Source: an uncultured Alphaproteobacteria bacterium (GTDB lineage: Bacteria; Pseudomonadota; Alphaproteobacteria; Rhodospirillales; Rhodospirillaceae). Taken from it: a DNA stretch of 64,000 bases. Shown piece after piece: positions 17,325 through 27,776 of the stretch. Both the position numbers and the translations under genes were made by a program. The stretch lies in contig LT599022.1 in NCBI GenBank assembly GCA_900079695.1, positions 586,287-650,286 of the forward strand. The letters run 5' to 3'. The notes beneath the pieces are model-generated. The model made no database searches. It worked only from the letters and a program-made list of their open reading frames with translations, and was not told where the DNA came from. The first letter of the stretch is position 1. Each line of letters starts with the position of its first letter.

Positions 17325-18335
17325 ATGCCGTGGGACGAATTCGGATTGATCGCGGCGTGCTTCCGTCCGCTCTCGGTTGCCGAGCCGGGCGCCTTCGCGC
17401 TGACCGACGACGCGGCGGTGCTGGCGCCCGCTTCGGGAACGGAATTCGTCGTCACCGCCGATGCGCTGGTCGCGGGAGTTCACTTCTTCCCCGACGATCC
17501 GCCCGGCGCGATCGCGAAAAAGGCGATGCGGGTCAACCTTTCCGATCTCGCGGCGATGGGCGCGAAGCCGCGCTGCGTGTTCCTCACGTGCGCGTTCCCC
17601 GCCGATCTCGACAAACACTGGCTGAATGCCTTCGCCGACGGGTTGGGCGAGGATCTGCAGGAATTCGGGGTCGCCCTGGCGGGAGGAGACGTGGTCGCGA
17701 CACCCGGGCCGCTGACCCTGTCGGTCACTGCCATCGGCGAGGTGCCGTCCGGGGCGGCCCTGCGCCGCTCGGGCGTGCGCGACGGCGACGTGATCGCTGT
17801 GACCGGCAGTATCGGCGATGCCGCCCTCGGCCTCGACATGCAGCGCGATGCGGCGCCAGAGGCTCTGAACGGCGCGGATCGCGCGTTTCTCCTCGACCGT
17901 TACCGCCATCCGACGCCGCGGATCGCCGCGGGCGCGGTGCTCCTCGGCCGGGCCCATGCGGCGATGGACGTTTCCGACGGACTGCTCGGCGATCTTCGCC
18001 ACCTTGCGGAGGCGTCCCACGTCGATATCCTCATCGATTCCCGCCGGGTTCCGTTGTCCGAGGCGGCAAGCCGCTGGATCGCGCTGCTTCCGGCCGCGCG
18101 CGAGCGCGCTCTCACCGGCGGCGACGACTACGAACTCGCGTTCGCCTGCGCCGTCGACGACTTCGCGGCGATCGCCCGGAGTCTGACCGCCGTCGGCGTG
18201 TCGGCGACCGCGATCGGCCGCGCCGAAACCGGGGAAGGGCGAGTCTATCGTTACGAAACCGGGCGGCGGCAGCTCGTCGCCGCGCCGGGCGGCCACCGCC
18301 ACGGCGGCGAAGCCAACGGGCGCCCGGCATCATGA
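17325..18335 (+). CDS. thiL: Thiamine-monophosphate kinase
   Basis: ThiL phosphorylates thiamine monophosphate to thiamine diphosphate. The 336-aa protein has the nucleotide-binding N-terminus with LTDDAAVLAP, VVTADALVAGVHFF and AKKAMRVNLSDLAAMGAKP, and the central ALAGGDVVATPGPLTLSVTAIG. ATG 17325 has GGAGG eight bases upstream; an earlier GTG at 17298 is a weaker start. Its stop overlaps the next gene as ATGA, and it follows nusB by about 33 bases, so it belongs to the same transcription unit. Confidence 0.95.
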   Translation: MPWDEFGLIAACFRPLSVAEPGAFALTDDAAVLAPASGTEFVVTADALVAGVHFFPDDPPGAIAKKAMRVNLSDLAAMGAKPRCVFLTCAFPADLDKHWLNAFADGLGEDLQEFGVALAGGDVVATPGPLTLSVTAIGEVPSGAALRRSGVRDGDVIAVTGSIGDAALGLDMQRDAAPEALNGADRAFLLDRYRHPTPRIAAGAVLLGRAHAAMDVSDGLLGDLRHLAEASHVDILIDSRRVPLSEAASRWIALLPAARERALTGGDDYELAFACAVDDFAAIARSLTAVGVSATAIGRAETGEGRVYRYETGRRQLVAAPGGHRHGGEANGRPAS

Positions 18336-18790
18336 AGCGCCTAGTCGTCATCGCCGCGATCGTCCTTCTGCTCGCGGGTGGCAGCCTGGCCGGGCTTTAC
18401 CTGTTCATGCCGGGAATGCTCGGCCTGCCGGAACCCGCGCCGTCCGAGGTTGCGGCCGCACCTACGCCGCCACCGCAACCGGTCAAACCCGCGACGATTC
18501 CGCTCGATACCGTCGCCGTGCCGGTGATGCTCGACGGCAAGCCGCAGCGACAGATCCAGTTCAGCATCACCCTCGTGACCACGCCAGAGGCGCACGAAAA
18601 GGTCGTCGCGGATCTGCCGCGGCTGCGCAACGCGGTGATTTCCTTCGCCTACAGCTTCTTCCCCGAGTATTTCGCCGCGACGCCGAAGATGGATCTCGCC
18701 CGCCTCAAGGTGACGCTGCGGGAACTCGCGCGCCGCACCCTCGGCGACGGCGTCGAGGACGTGCTGATCCAGTCGTACATCGAAATGTAA
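18332..18790 (+). CDS. FliL-like membrane-anchored protein
   Basis: This 152-aa protein has one N-terminal transmembrane helix (residues about 4-26, VVIAAIVLLLAGGSLAGLYL), a proline/alanine-rich spacer (30-60) and a periplasmic domain. The order IPLDTVAVPVMLDG, then QIQFSITLVTTPEAHEKV and the C-terminal LIQSYIEM, resembles FliL, the stator-associated flagellar protein. It is translationally coupled to thiL (ATGA) and not beside flagellar genes; motAB is 11 kb away. The FliL assignment is from pattern only, so a related membrane protein with another role is possible. Confidence 0.65.
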   Translation: MKRLVVIAAIVLLLAGGSLAGLYLFMPGMLGLPEPAPSEVAAAPTPPPQPVKPATIPLDTVAVPVMLDGKPQRQIQFSITLVTTPEAHEKVVADLPRLRNAVISFAYSFFPEYFAATPKMDLARLKVTLRELARRTLGDGVEDVLIQSYIEM

Positions 18791-18985
18791 AACCGAAAAG
18801 CCCGGACTTTCTGCCCGTTTGCCGCGGTTTTCCGGTTCCTGTCGGCAGGAATTTCGGGCAATATCTTGCGACTTTTCCAAGGGGGCGCCGGGTCGGCGCC
18901 GCCGCCGCGATAGGGATGCCGCCGAGGCGCGAGCAAGCGCCGCTCCCGGCTGCGCCCTTTTTGTCCGTTTCGGGAGAACGACTTC

Positions 18986-21085
<2,100 letters not shown>

Positions 21086-21104
21086 TCTCGCAGCGATGCA
21101 TGCG

Positions 21105-21137
21105 AAAACGCCCCCGGAGCGATCCGGGGGCGTTTTT
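21105..21137. terminator. Rho-independent terminator after hppA
   Basis: A near-perfect stem AACGCCCCCGGA/TCCGGGGGCGTT with a four-base loop is followed by a T-run on the plus strand and preceded by AAAA, so it can stop transcription in both directions. It lies between convergent hppA and bamE. Confidence 0.9.
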
Positions 21138-21173
21138 CGTTGCGGCCGCGGATGCGGCGAGGGCGGGGGCCCG

Positions 21174-21653
21174 TCACTGCATGCCGCCGCCCTTCTTGTC
21201 GGGACCGGCGTTGAAGCGGCCGATGTTGCCGACCATCTGTTCGACCACCGTCATGTTGTGGCCGGCGGTCGGCGTCTTCTTTTCCGACATCGCCACGTCC
21301 TCGCCGTCTTCGAGGCCGAGCTTGCGCACCTCCTTGACCACGCCCTGTTCGTCGAACGCGATCGCGACGACGTTGCGGTCGGTCTCCTCAGGGGCGAAGA
21401 ACGCCACCACCTCGCGGGTGCCGCCGATGTAGAACCACACCTCTTCGCCGTACAGCGAGCGCGACGACGGCGAACCGAGAATCTCCTGCACCTGGGAGCG
21501 GGTCTGTTCGCCGGGTTGGATGCGCGCGAGCTCGGTGGCGAGCGGCTTGTTGCCGATGTTGCTGACCTGCGGTCCGCAGGCGGCGAGCGTCGCGCCGAGG
21601 ACGAGACTCCCGGCAATCGCCGAAATTCGGGATTTCGTGATGGTCCTGTTCAT
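21174..21653 (-). CDS. bamE: BamE/SmpA-OmlA family outer-membrane lipoprotein
   Basis: BamE is a lipoprotein of the beta-barrel assembly machinery. The 159-aa precursor has a signal peptide with lipobox LAAC (Cys near residue 26), then the BamE fold: IQPGEQTRSQVQEILGSPSS and GEEVWFYIGGTREVVAFFAP, then VAIAFDEQGVVKEVRKL. The C-terminal 35 residues are an extension typical of alphaproteobacterial versions. It is divergent from the Cbp3-family gene; a TATATA box at 21686-21691 in the shared 98-base gap could serve either direction. Confidence 0.88.
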   Translation of the reverse strand: MNRTITKSRISAIAGSLVLGATLAACGPQVSNIGNKPLATELARIQPGEQTRSQVQEILGSPSSRSLYGEEVWFYIGGTREVVAFFAPEETDRNVVAIAFDEQGVVKEVRKLGLEDGEDVAMSEKKTPTAGHNMTVVEQMVGNIGRFNAGPDKKGGGMQ

Positions 21654-21751
21654 GGTACCTCGTCTCCAGCGGCGTCGGTACGCCCTATATAGAACAGGTG
21701 ACGCGGCGACGGAAGCCGCTTCGCGCCGCTGCTTCCAGGGAGGAGGGTTTG

Positions 21752-22303
21752 GTGTTGTTCCGCAAGTCTCCGCGCGTTGCGCCCGGTCGCGCGGAAGCCG
21801 CCTATGCGACGATCCTCGCGGCTTCGCGCCGTCCCGGATTCTACCGCGATCACGGCGTGCCGGATACCCTCGACGGTCGTTTCGACGTGCTGTGCCTCCA
21901 TGCGTTTCTGGCGCTCCGGCGGCTCAAGGCGGTCGGCGGCGACGAGGCCGCGGCGCTCGGTCAGGCGATCTTCGACGTGATGTTTCTCGATCTCGACGGG
22001 GCGTTGCGCGAGATCGGGGTTTCCGACATCCGCATCGGCAAGGAAGTGAAGAAGATGGCGAAGGCGTTTCTCGGCCGCGTCGCCGCCTACGACGCGGCGC
22101 TGGGCGATTCCGCCGCGCTCGCCGAGGCGGTGTCGCGCAACGTCTTCCGCGGTGCGGCCGAGAAGCCTGTGGCGGTCGCGGCGCTGGCGGAGTATATGGT
22201 GTGCGCGGAACGCGCATTGGCGCGCCGAAGCGATGCCGAAATCGTTTCCGGGGCGTTCGCGTTTCCCGATATCGAAGTTCAAGAGGTTGCACCAACGCGA
22301 TGA
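21752..22303 (+). CDS. Ubiquinol-cytochrome c chaperone (Cbp3 family)
   Basis: This 183-aa protein fits the Cbp3/UQCC family, which helps assemble cytochrome b of the bc1 complex. Recognisable parts are YATILAASRRPGFYRDHGVP, LDGRFDVLCLHAFLALRRLK and FDVMFLDLDGALREIGVSD with KKMAKAFLGRVAAYD. GTG 21752 was chosen because AGGAGG lies five bases upstream; TTG 21755 and an ATG at 21698 are alternatives. The stop overlaps the following DUF177 gene as ATGA. Pairing of this chaperone with a BamE-type lipoprotein and DUF177 is common in alphaproteobacteria. Confidence 0.85.
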   Translation: MLFRKSPRVAPGRAEAAYATILAASRRPGFYRDHGVPDTLDGRFDVLCLHAFLALRRLKAVGGDEAAALGQAIFDVMFLDLDGALREIGVSDIRIGKEVKKMAKAFLGRVAAYDAALGDSAALAEAVSRNVFRGAAEKPVAVAALAEYMVCAERALARRSDAEIVSGAFAFPDIEVQEVAPTR

Positions 22304-22872
22304 CGATCAAGGAAGAATTCTCCCGGGTCTTCCAGGTGCGCAAGCTTCCGCAGGAGGGGCTCGCGGTCACGCTGAGCGCCACGCCGGAAGAATGCCGCGC
22401 TCTCGCCGCGCGTCTCGGCATCCTCGGCTGCGAATCCGTCGCCGCCGAGCTGACGCTCACGGTTTCCGAGGGCGGCAAACGGGTGGTCGCGCGCGGGCGG
22501 TTGACGGCGCAGGTGATGCAGGCGTGCGTGGTGACCCTCGATCCGGTGCCCGAAACCGTCGACGAGCCGGTCGAACTGCTGTTCCTCGACGAATCGCTGA
22601 TCGACGTCGGCGCGGACGAGATGGTCTTCACCGATGCCGATCTCGACGACGACGAGCCGATCCCGGACCCGATCGTGCGCGGCGCGTTCGACGTCGGCGC
22701 CGCGCTTTCCGAAAGTCTGGCGCTGGCGCTCGATCCCTATCCCCGCCGCCCGGACGCGGCGTTCGCCCCGCCGGCGGACGAACCTTCCGGTGAGCCGAAG
22801 CGGAATCCCTTCGCCGCGCTTCAGGTTTTGCGGGGCGGGCAGGGCTCCGATACCGACGGTAACGAAACGTGA
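22300..22872 (+). CDS. YceD/DUF177 family protein
   Basis: This 190-aa protein of the YceD (DUF177) family lies, as is usual, upstream of rpmF. The family has been linked to 23S rRNA or large-subunit accumulation; the exact role is not settled. It has the conserved LTAQVMQACVVTLDPVPETV with the single cysteine, then an acidic stretch (FTDADLDDDEPIPDPI) and a C-terminal NPFAALQVL. Its start is coupled to the Cbp3-family gene by ATGA. Expression may be shared with rpmF, although a promoter-like sequence follows it. Confidence 0.88.
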   Translation: MTIKEEFSRVFQVRKLPQEGLAVTLSATPEECRALAARLGILGCESVAAELTLTVSEGGKRVVARGRLTAQVMQACVVTLDPVPETVDEPVELLFLDESLIDVGADEMVFTDADLDDDEPIPDPIVRGAFDVGAALSESLALALDPYPRRPDAAFAPPADEPSGEPKRNPFAALQVLRGGQGSDTDGNET

Positions 22873-22895
22873 TGGCGGGCGTTTGCGTATAACGC

Positions 22896-22924
22896 TTGCC
22901 TGGAGGCCGGATTTCGTCTAATTA
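22896..22924 (+). promoter_or_regulatory. Candidate sigma-70 promoter for rpmF-plsX-fabH
   Basis: TTGCCT (22896-22901) and TAATTA (22919-22924) are 17 bases apart, about 47 bases before rpmF. An inverted repeat AGGCCGG/CCGGCCT (22904-22910, 22927-22933) brackets the -10 and might instead end transcription of the DUF177 gene. Confidence 0.5.
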
Positions 22925-22970
22925 ACCGGCCTTCTTGGGAACCCTTCAAGAACGAAAAGAGAGAGAGCCC

Positions 22971-23150
22971 ATGGCTGTTCCAAAGAAAAAGACCTCGAAG
23001 TCGAAGCGCAACATGCGTCGGTCGCATCACGCGTTGAAGGCGTCGAGCTACGTCGAGTGCCCGAACTGCGGCGAACTGAAGCGCCCGCATCACGTCTGCG
23101 CGTCGTGCGGCCAGTACGACGGCCGCGAGGTCGTGACGCAGGTCGCCTAA
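22971..23150 (+). CDS. rpmF: Ribosomal protein bL32
   Basis: The 59-aa protein reads [20 protein letters not shown] at the start, which is diagnostic for bL32, followed by a four-cysteine zinc ribbon ([19 protein letters not shown]). It is therefore the zinc-binding C+ form; a second, zinc-free paralogue is sometimes present elsewhere but is not in this window. It heads the rpmF-plsX-fabH cluster that couples ribosome and fatty-acid/phospholipid synthesis. Confidence 0.98.
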   Translation: MAVPKKKTSKSKRNMRRSHHALKASSYVECPNCGELKRPHHVCASCGQYDGREVVTQVA

Positions 23151-23190
23151 GCGACCTCGCGTGATCTCGGTGTCGAAGGGAGCCCGGCCG

Positions 23191-24240
23191 GTGGCCAAGT
23201 CCATCACGCTCGCGCTGGACGGTATGGGGGGCGATGACGCGCCGGACATCGTTCTGGACGGCATTTCCCTCGCCCGCAGGCGCCATCCGGACGTCCGCTA
23301 CCTGCTCTACGGCGATGAAGCGGTTCTCGGCTCGCTGCTCGAGAAGCGCTACAAGCCGTTGCGCGACATCGTCACGTTGTGCCACGCGCCGGACGTCGTC
23401 ACCAACAACGACAAGCCGTCCGTCGCCCTGCGCAACGGCCGCAACTCGTCGATGGCGCTGGCGATCCGCGCGGTCAAGGAGCGGCAGGCGGACGGTGTGG
23501 TTTCGGCGGGCAACACCGGCGCGTTGATGGCGATGGCGAAGCTGGCGCTGCGCACGCTGCCCGGTATCGACCGGCCGGCGATCGCAGCGTTGATGCCGAC
23601 TCAGCGCGGCGAGAGCGTGGTGCTCGACCTCGGCGCCAACACCGAGTGTAACGCCAACAATCTCGTCGAGTTCGCGCTGATGGGCACGCTGTTCGCCCGT
23701 AGCCTGCTCGACCTCGATTCGCCAACCGTCGGCCTCCTCAATATCGGCGAGGAGGAGCAGAAGGGGCGCAACGAGGTCAAGGAGGCCGCCGCGATCCTGC
23801 GCGAGACCACGGGGGTGGTGAACTTCGCCGGTTTCGTCGAAGGCGACGACATCGGCGTCGGCACCGTGGACGTGGTGGTGACCGACGGGTTCACCGGCAA
23901 CGTCGCCCTCAAGACCATGGAAGGCACCGCCAAGGTGATGAGCCGCTTCCTCAAGGAGGCGTTCAGGAGCTCGTTGCTGGCGCAGATCGGCTACCTGCTC
24001 GCCCGCCCGGCGATGAACCGGGTGCGGCATCGCACCGATCCCCGCCGCTACAACGGCGCAATGTTCCTCGGCCTTAACGGAATCGTCGTCAAATCCCACG
24101 GCGGCACCGACGGGTTGGGCTTTGCCAACGCGATCGGGGTGGCCGTGGACATGGTTCGGCACGGCTTCAACGAGCGCATCAACACCGAGCTCAAGAAGCT
24201 GAATTCCCAATCCGTTACCGCCGAGGTACACGCCATATGA
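23191..24240 (+). CDS. plsX: Phosphate acyltransferase PlsX
   Basis: PlsX makes acyl-phosphate from acyl-ACP for phospholipid synthesis. The 349-aa sequence has [53 protein letters not shown] and the C-terminal [22 protein letters not shown] 23191 was preferred because AAGGGAG lies eight bases upstream and the protein then starts [11 protein letters not shown]; a GTG at 23161 has no ribosome-binding site. The stop overlaps fabH as ATGA. Confidence 0.95.
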   Translation: MAKSITLALDGMGGDDAPDIVLDGISLARRRHPDVRYLLYGDEAVLGSLLEKRYKPLRDIVTLCHAPDVVTNNDKPSVALRNGRNSSMALAIRAVKERQADGVVSAGNTGALMAMAKLALRTLPGIDRPAIAALMPTQRGESVVLDLGANTECNANNLVEFALMGTLFARSLLDLDSPTVGLLNIGEEEQKGRNEVKEAAAILRETTGVVNFAGFVEGDDIGVGTVDVVVTDGFTGNVALKTMEGTAKVMSRFLKEAFRSSLLAQIGYLLARPAMNRVRHRTDPRRYNGAMFLGLNGIVVKSHGGTDGLGFANAIGVAVDMVRHGFNERINTELKKLNSQSVTAEVHAI

Positions 24241-25214
24241 GGATTATCCGTTCGCGACTGGCGGGCGTGGGGGCTTCGTTGCCCGAGCGCATCGTCACCA
24301 ACGACGATTTGGCGAAGATCGTCGACACCTCCGACGAGTGGATCGTCGAGCGGTCGGGCATCCGCCAGCGGCACATCGCCGCCGACGGCCAGCTGACCTC
24401 CGACCTTGCCACCGCGGCGGCGCTGGAGGCGATGGCGGATGCGGGGATCACCGCGGCGGACGTCGATCTGATCGTTCTCGGCACCACCACGCCGGACGAC
24501 ACCTTTCCCGCCACCGCGGTCAAGGTGCAGGCGAATCTCGGCATCGACCACGGCTTCGCGTTCGACGTTCAGGCGGTGTGCTCGGGCTTCCTCTATGCGC
24601 TCGCCACCGCCGACAAGTTCATCCGCTCGGGCGACGTCAAGACCGCGCTGGTGATCGGCGCGGAGACGTTTTCGCGCATCCTCGACTGGACCGACCGCGA
24701 CACCTGCGTGCTGTTCGGAGACGGCGCGGGCGCGGTGGTGCTGACCGCCGTCGAGGGGGAGGGGACCTCCGCCGATACCGGCGTGCTCTCCACCCACCTG
24801 CATGCGGACGGCCGCTATCGCAAGCTCCTGTACGTCGACGGCGGGCCTTCGAGCACCCAGACCGTCGGCCATGTCCACATGGAGGGCAAGGAGGTCTTCC
24901 GCCACGCCGTCACCAAGCTTGCCGCGGTGGTCGAAGAGGCGCTGACCGCCAACGGTCTCACCGGCGCCGATCTCGACTGGATCGTGCCGCACCAGGCCAA
25001 CCGCCGCATCCTCGCTTCTACCGCGAAGAAGGTGGGCATTTCGGACGAGCGCGTCGTCGTCACCCTCGACAAGCACGCCAACACCTCGGCGGCGTCGATC
25101 CCGCTCGCGCTGCATGCCGCGGTGCGCGACGGCCGGATCAAGCCCGGCCACCTCATTCTGATCGAGGCGATGGGCGGTGGTTTCGCCTGGGGTTCGGCCC
25201 TGGTGCGGATGTAA
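24237..25214 (+). CDS. fabH: 3-oxoacyl-ACP synthase III
   Basis: FabH starts fatty-acid synthesis by condensing acetyl-CoA with malonyl-ACP. It has 325 aa. The catalytic triad is visible: Cys115 in [10 protein letters not shown], His in PHQANRRI (about 251) and Asn in [14 protein letters not shown] (about 281). It starts with [21 protein letters not shown], as usual. Translation is coupled to plsX, and a clear terminator follows 46 bases later, marking the end of the rpmF-plsX-fabH unit. Confidence 0.97.
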   Translation: MRIIRSRLAGVGASLPERIVTNDDLAKIVDTSDEWIVERSGIRQRHIAADGQLTSDLATAAALEAMADAGITAADVDLIVLGTTTPDDTFPATAVKVQANLGIDHGFAFDVQAVCSGFLYALATADKFIRSGDVKTALVIGAETFSRILDWTDRDTCVLFGDGAGAVVLTAVEGEGTSADTGVLSTHLHADGRYRKLLYVDGGPSSTQTVGHVHMEGKEVFRHAVTKLAAVVEEALTANGLTGADLDWIVPHQANRRILASTAKKVGISDERVVVTLDKHANTSAASIPLALHAAVRDGRIKPGHLILIEAMGGGFAWGSALVRM

Positions 25215-25260
25215 TTCTCCAGCGATTCAAGTCGCTTCGCCGTCGTTTGCCGCGGCACGG

Positions 25261-25289
25261 AACCGGCCCCGATGCGGGCCGGTTTTTTT
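25261..25289 (+). terminator. Rho-independent terminator after fabH
   Basis: The stem AACCGGCCC/GGGCCGGTT with a short loop is followed by seven T residues. It separates fabH from ihfA. Confidence 0.9.
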
Positions 25290-25333
25290 GCATTCGCCCT
25301 TTGGAAATCGTCTCGGCAGCCACCATTTTGATA

Positions 25334-25362
25334 TTGCGACAGAATTTTGCGGTTGATATGGT
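25334..25362 (+). promoter_or_regulatory. Candidate sigma-70 promoter for ihfA
   Basis: TTGCGA (25334-25339) and TATGGT (25357-25362) are separated by exactly 17 bases, 30 bases before the ihfA start. The preceding terminator means ihfA needs its own promoter, which supports this reading. Confidence 0.5.
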
Positions 25363-25391
25363 TTCCCGATGGCTGACAGTGGAGGCTTCCG

Positions 25392-25688
25392 ATGAGTGAG
25401 CAAACGGTTACCCGCGCGCACCTGAGCGAAGCGGTCTACCAGGAGGTCGGGCTTTCGCGGAACGAATCCGCGGATCTCCTGGAGATGGTGCTGGACGAGA
25501 TCTCCACGGCGCTGTCCGCCGGCGACGTCGTCAAGATTTCCTCGTTCGGCAGTTTTTCGGTGCGCAGCAAGGGCGAGCGTATCGGCCGTAATCCCAAAAC
25601 CGGCGAGGAGGTGCCGATCCTGCCGCGCAAGGTGCTGGTGTTCCGTCCCTCGCAATTGCTGAAGGCGCGCATCAACGAAGGCGCGTAA
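25392..25688 (+). CDS. ihfA: Integration host factor alpha subunit
   Basis: IHF alpha (98 aa) pairs with IhfB to bend DNA at sigma-54 promoters, origins and attachment sites. It has the HU/IHF fold with [20 protein letters not shown], the DNA-intercalating arm [20 protein letters not shown], and a C-terminal [15 protein letters not shown] lies before ATG 25392. The MerR-family gene follows by 24 bases, a pairing seen in many alphaproteobacteria. IHF is expected to assist NtrC-dependent promoters encoded elsewhere. Confidence 0.96.
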   Translation: MSEQTVTRAHLSEAVYQEVGLSRNESADLLEMVLDEISTALSAGDVVKISSFGSFSVRSKGERIGRNPKTGEEVPILPRKVLVFRPSQLLKARINEGA

Positions 25689-25712
25689 CCTTCGGGCGTT
25701 CGGAGAATGACG

Positions 25713-26207
25713 ATGACCACCGGCCCCGAAGGCGAGGGCACGCGGCGCATGCAGAAATCCGAGGCGGCGTTCCGCACCATCAGCGAGGTCGCGCAGGAGC
25801 TCGACGTGCCGCAGCACGTTCTGCGCTTCTGGGAGACGCGCTTTCCCGCGATTCAACCGCTGAAGCGCGGCGGCGGGCGGCGGTATTACCGTCCGGAGGA
25901 CGTGGCGCTGTTGCGCGCGATCCGCGCCCGGCTCTACGACGACGGCTTTACCATCAAGGGTGTGCGCAAGCTCCTGGCCGAAAAGGGTGTGGAGGCCTTG
26001 GTCGCCGCCCCTGCGTCCGAGCCGCCTCCCTCGGCCTCGCCGAGGCCGGAGCCCGATCTGCCGATGGAGTTGCCGCTCGCGCCGAGAACCGGCCTTTCGG
26101 CGCGTCAGCGTACCGAGATCAAGGCCGCGATCGCCGCGTTGACGCGGTTGAAATGCGATATCGATCAAGTGCTTGGGCGGGATAGCGAAGTTTCTTCGCA
26201 AGAATGA
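25713..26207 (+). CDS. MerR-family transcriptional regulator
   Basis: This 164-aa regulator has an N-terminal MerR winged helix (about residues 18-90): [20 protein letters not shown], then [20 protein letters not shown] and [21 protein letters not shown] proline-rich linker with [14 protein letters not shown] leads to a C-terminal helix that may dimerise. No ligand-binding cysteines or drug-binding domain are evident, so the signal is unknown. GGAG lies seven bases before ATG 25713; ATG 25707 is an alternative. It probably shares a transcript with ihfA. Confidence 0.88.
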   Translation: MTTGPEGEGTRRMQKSEAAFRTISEVAQELDVPQHVLRFWETRFPAIQPLKRGGGRRYYRPEDVALLRAIRARLYDDGFTIKGVRKLLAEKGVEALVAAPASEPPPSASPRPEPDLPMELPLAPRTGLSARQRTEIKAAIAALTRLKCDIDQVLGRDSEVSSQE

Positions 26208-26227
26208 CGGGATCCCCGAAACGTCGC

Positions 26228-26256
26228 TTGCGCGGCGCCGAAGGGCGGTCTATAGT
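26228..26256 (+). promoter_or_regulatory. Promoter of tRNA-Pro
   Basis: TTGCGC (26228-26233) and TATAGT (26251-26256) are exactly 17 bases apart. The predicted start site is about 42 bases before the mature tRNA. Confidence 0.65.
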
Positions 26257-26304
26257 GCGCGTCCTTGATCCAACCCCGGGAAATTCCTGAGGGTTTCCAA
26301 GTGT

Positions 26305-26381
26305 CGGAGCGTGGCGCAGTTTGGTAGCGCACCAGCATGGGGTGCTGGGGGTCGTGGGTTCGAATCCCGCCGCTCCGACCA
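26305..26381 (+). tRNA. tRNA-Pro (anticodon GGG)
   Basis: The 77-base sequence folds as a cloverleaf. The acceptor stem CGGAGCG pairs with CGCTCCG, the anticodon stem CCAGC/GCTGG holds the loop ATGGGGT with anticodon GGG, and the T arm has GGTTCGAATCC. The discriminator A and the CCA end are encoded. A good promoter lies upstream and a short T-run (TTTTCCCC) follows the 3' end. It reads proline codons CCC and CCU. Confidence 0.97.
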
Positions 26382-26403
26382 CTTTTCCCCAAAGCAGCCG
26401 TCG

Positions 26404-27009
26404 TCAGCGTTTTCGCAGGGCCAGCCACGTCCAGCGGACGCCTGCGGCACGATTTTCGTCCTGGATCGAGTCCGCCGCAATCCGGCGCACCAACGCGAAC
26501 CCGGCCGCTTCCGCCGCCGCGACGGTTTCGTCCGGAGGGACCGGGAACACCGGGCGTCCAAGAATTTCCGGACCGTGGCGCAGCGAAACGATCAGCATTC
26601 CGCCGACGGCGACGATATCCGCAAGCGCGGAGAGTGCGGTGCGCCGTGCGCCGGGGTCGAGATGATGCCAGACGGCGCAGAGCGTGACGAGATCGAACCG
26701 TTTGCGGGTTCGCACCACCATCGCCAGCTTCGGCAGGCGATCGTCCAGCCAGACGAGGCTTGACGAGGGGTGCAACGCGCGGCCAGCCTCGCGCAGTTCC
26801 GCCACCGGTTCGACCGCCAGGACCGTGTGCCCCCGATCGGCGAACCATGCCGCGTCACGGCCGGTTCCCGCGCCGATGTCGGCGATCCGCGTCGGCGGCG
26901 CCGGCAGGAGATCGAGCACCGGGGCGAACATCCGCTGCGAGGAGATCGCCTCGAAGCGGGCGATCAGCGTCGGCGCGGCCGATGCGTAGGTGGAAAACAC
27001 GTCGTCCAT
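26404..27009 (-). CDS. Class I SAM-dependent methyltransferase
   Basis: This 201-aa protein has the Rossmann methyltransferase motifs: motif I RIADIGAGTGRDAAWFA (about residues 41-57), the acidic end of beta-2 VLAVEPVAELRE, and FDLVTLCAVWHHLDPGARR for motif IV. There is no signal or membrane segment. The substrate cannot be told from sequence; the protein resembles the small ubiE/methyltransferase-11 group. The start at 27009 has GGAG seven bases upstream. The gene is convergent with tRNA-Pro and just downstream of a small hypothetical gene on the same strand. Confidence 0.85.
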   Translation of the reverse strand: MDDVFSTYASAAPTLIARFEAISSQRMFAPVLDLLPAPPTRIADIGAGTGRDAAWFADRGHTVLAVEPVAELREAGRALHPSSSLVWLDDRLPKLAMVVRTRKRFDLVTLCAVWHHLDPGARRTALSALADIVAVGGMLIVSLRHGPEILGRPVFPVPPDETVAAAEAAGFALVRRIAADSIQDENRAAGVRWTWLALRKR

Positions 27010-27081
27010 GGCCGGGCTCCGGTATGGTCGGCTTTCCGCCAAGGAAACCCACGGGGTTCGTTACGTGGGCGGGTCCTGCGA

Positions 27082-27360
27082 CTACGACCGCAGTTGACTT
27101 TCCGCAAGGTTGTCGGCAAGCAGCCTGCGGCCGTCCTCGGTAAGGCGGCACACCAGCCAATTCGGCATCAAGGGATTGGCGAACCACGGTTCCGCCCAAC
27201 CGCGCGCGATGCAGGTCCGCACCATCCGGCCGCTCACCCGTCGCCCGGTTTCGTCGAACAACGGCAGCTTGCCGCCCGCCTGCGACAGGCCGCGGTGCAG
27301 CCACTTGATCTGTGCCGGGGTCGGGGCGGCCAGGGCGGGAGCGTCGGCTTCGGTGGTCAT
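27082..27360 (-). CDS. Hypothetical protein, 92 aa
   Basis: I do not recognise this gene. The 92-aa product reads TPAQIKWLHRGLSQAGGKLP, then LFDETGRRVSGRMVRTCIAR and GWAEPWFANPLMPNWLVCRL with TEDGRRLL. This looks like a small winged-helix or DNA-binding-like fold (helix, turn, helix, then a WLVCRLTEDGRR wing), as in restriction- or phage-type accessory proteins, but that is only a pattern impression. It lies 72 bases upstream of the methyltransferase gene on the same strand and divergent from cutA. Confidence 0.6.
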   Translation of the reverse strand: MTTEADAPALAAPTPAQIKWLHRGLSQAGGKLPLFDETGRRVSGRMVRTCIARGWAEPWFANPLMPNWLVCRLTEDGRRLLADNLAESQLRS

Positions 27361-27446
27361 CCGCGGGGTGTCCTCGGCGCGGTTGGTGGGGTGGCGGCGA
27401 TCATGGTAAGCGTGGGGGCGGGCGCTTGTCATCCCGGAGGAGAAAA

Positions 27447-27776
27447 ATGACCGAAACGCCGTTCTGCATGGTCTACGTCACCGCCCGAGACCGCGCCGAA
27501 GCGGAGGCTTTGGCGCGTCTCGCGGTCGAATCGCGGCTCGCCGCGTGCGCCAACGTCCTCGGCGAAATCCGTTCGTTCTATTGGTGGGACGGCGGGATTC
27601 AGAACGACTCCGAATGCGCGCTCGTGCTCAAGACCCGCCGAGACCTGTTCGACGCGCTGAAGGATGCGATCGTCGCCGCACATTCCTACGAATGCCCGTG
27701 CGTGGTCGCGCTGCCGCTGACGGCGGGCAGCGCCCCCTATCTCGACTGGCTCGGAGAGCAGACGCGCCCGGCGTAG
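27447..27776 (+). CDS. cutA: CutA divalent-cation tolerance protein
   Basis: CutA1 is a small trimeric protein of the PII-like fold. It is linked genetically to copper and divalent metal tolerance in E. coli, though its molecular role is debated. The 109-aa sequence has CMVYVTARDRAEAEALARLA, AACANVLGEIRSFYWWDGGI and the closing CPCVVALPLTAGSAPYLDWL, which matches the family closely. GGAGG lies before ATG 27447. Its stop codon abuts the stop of the convergent ispDF with no gap. Confidence 0.93.
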   Translation: MTETPFCMVYVTARDRAEAEALARLAVESRLAACANVLGEIRSFYWWDGGIQNDSECALVLKTRRDLFDALKDAIVAAHSYECPCVVALPLTAGSAPYLDWLGEQTRPA

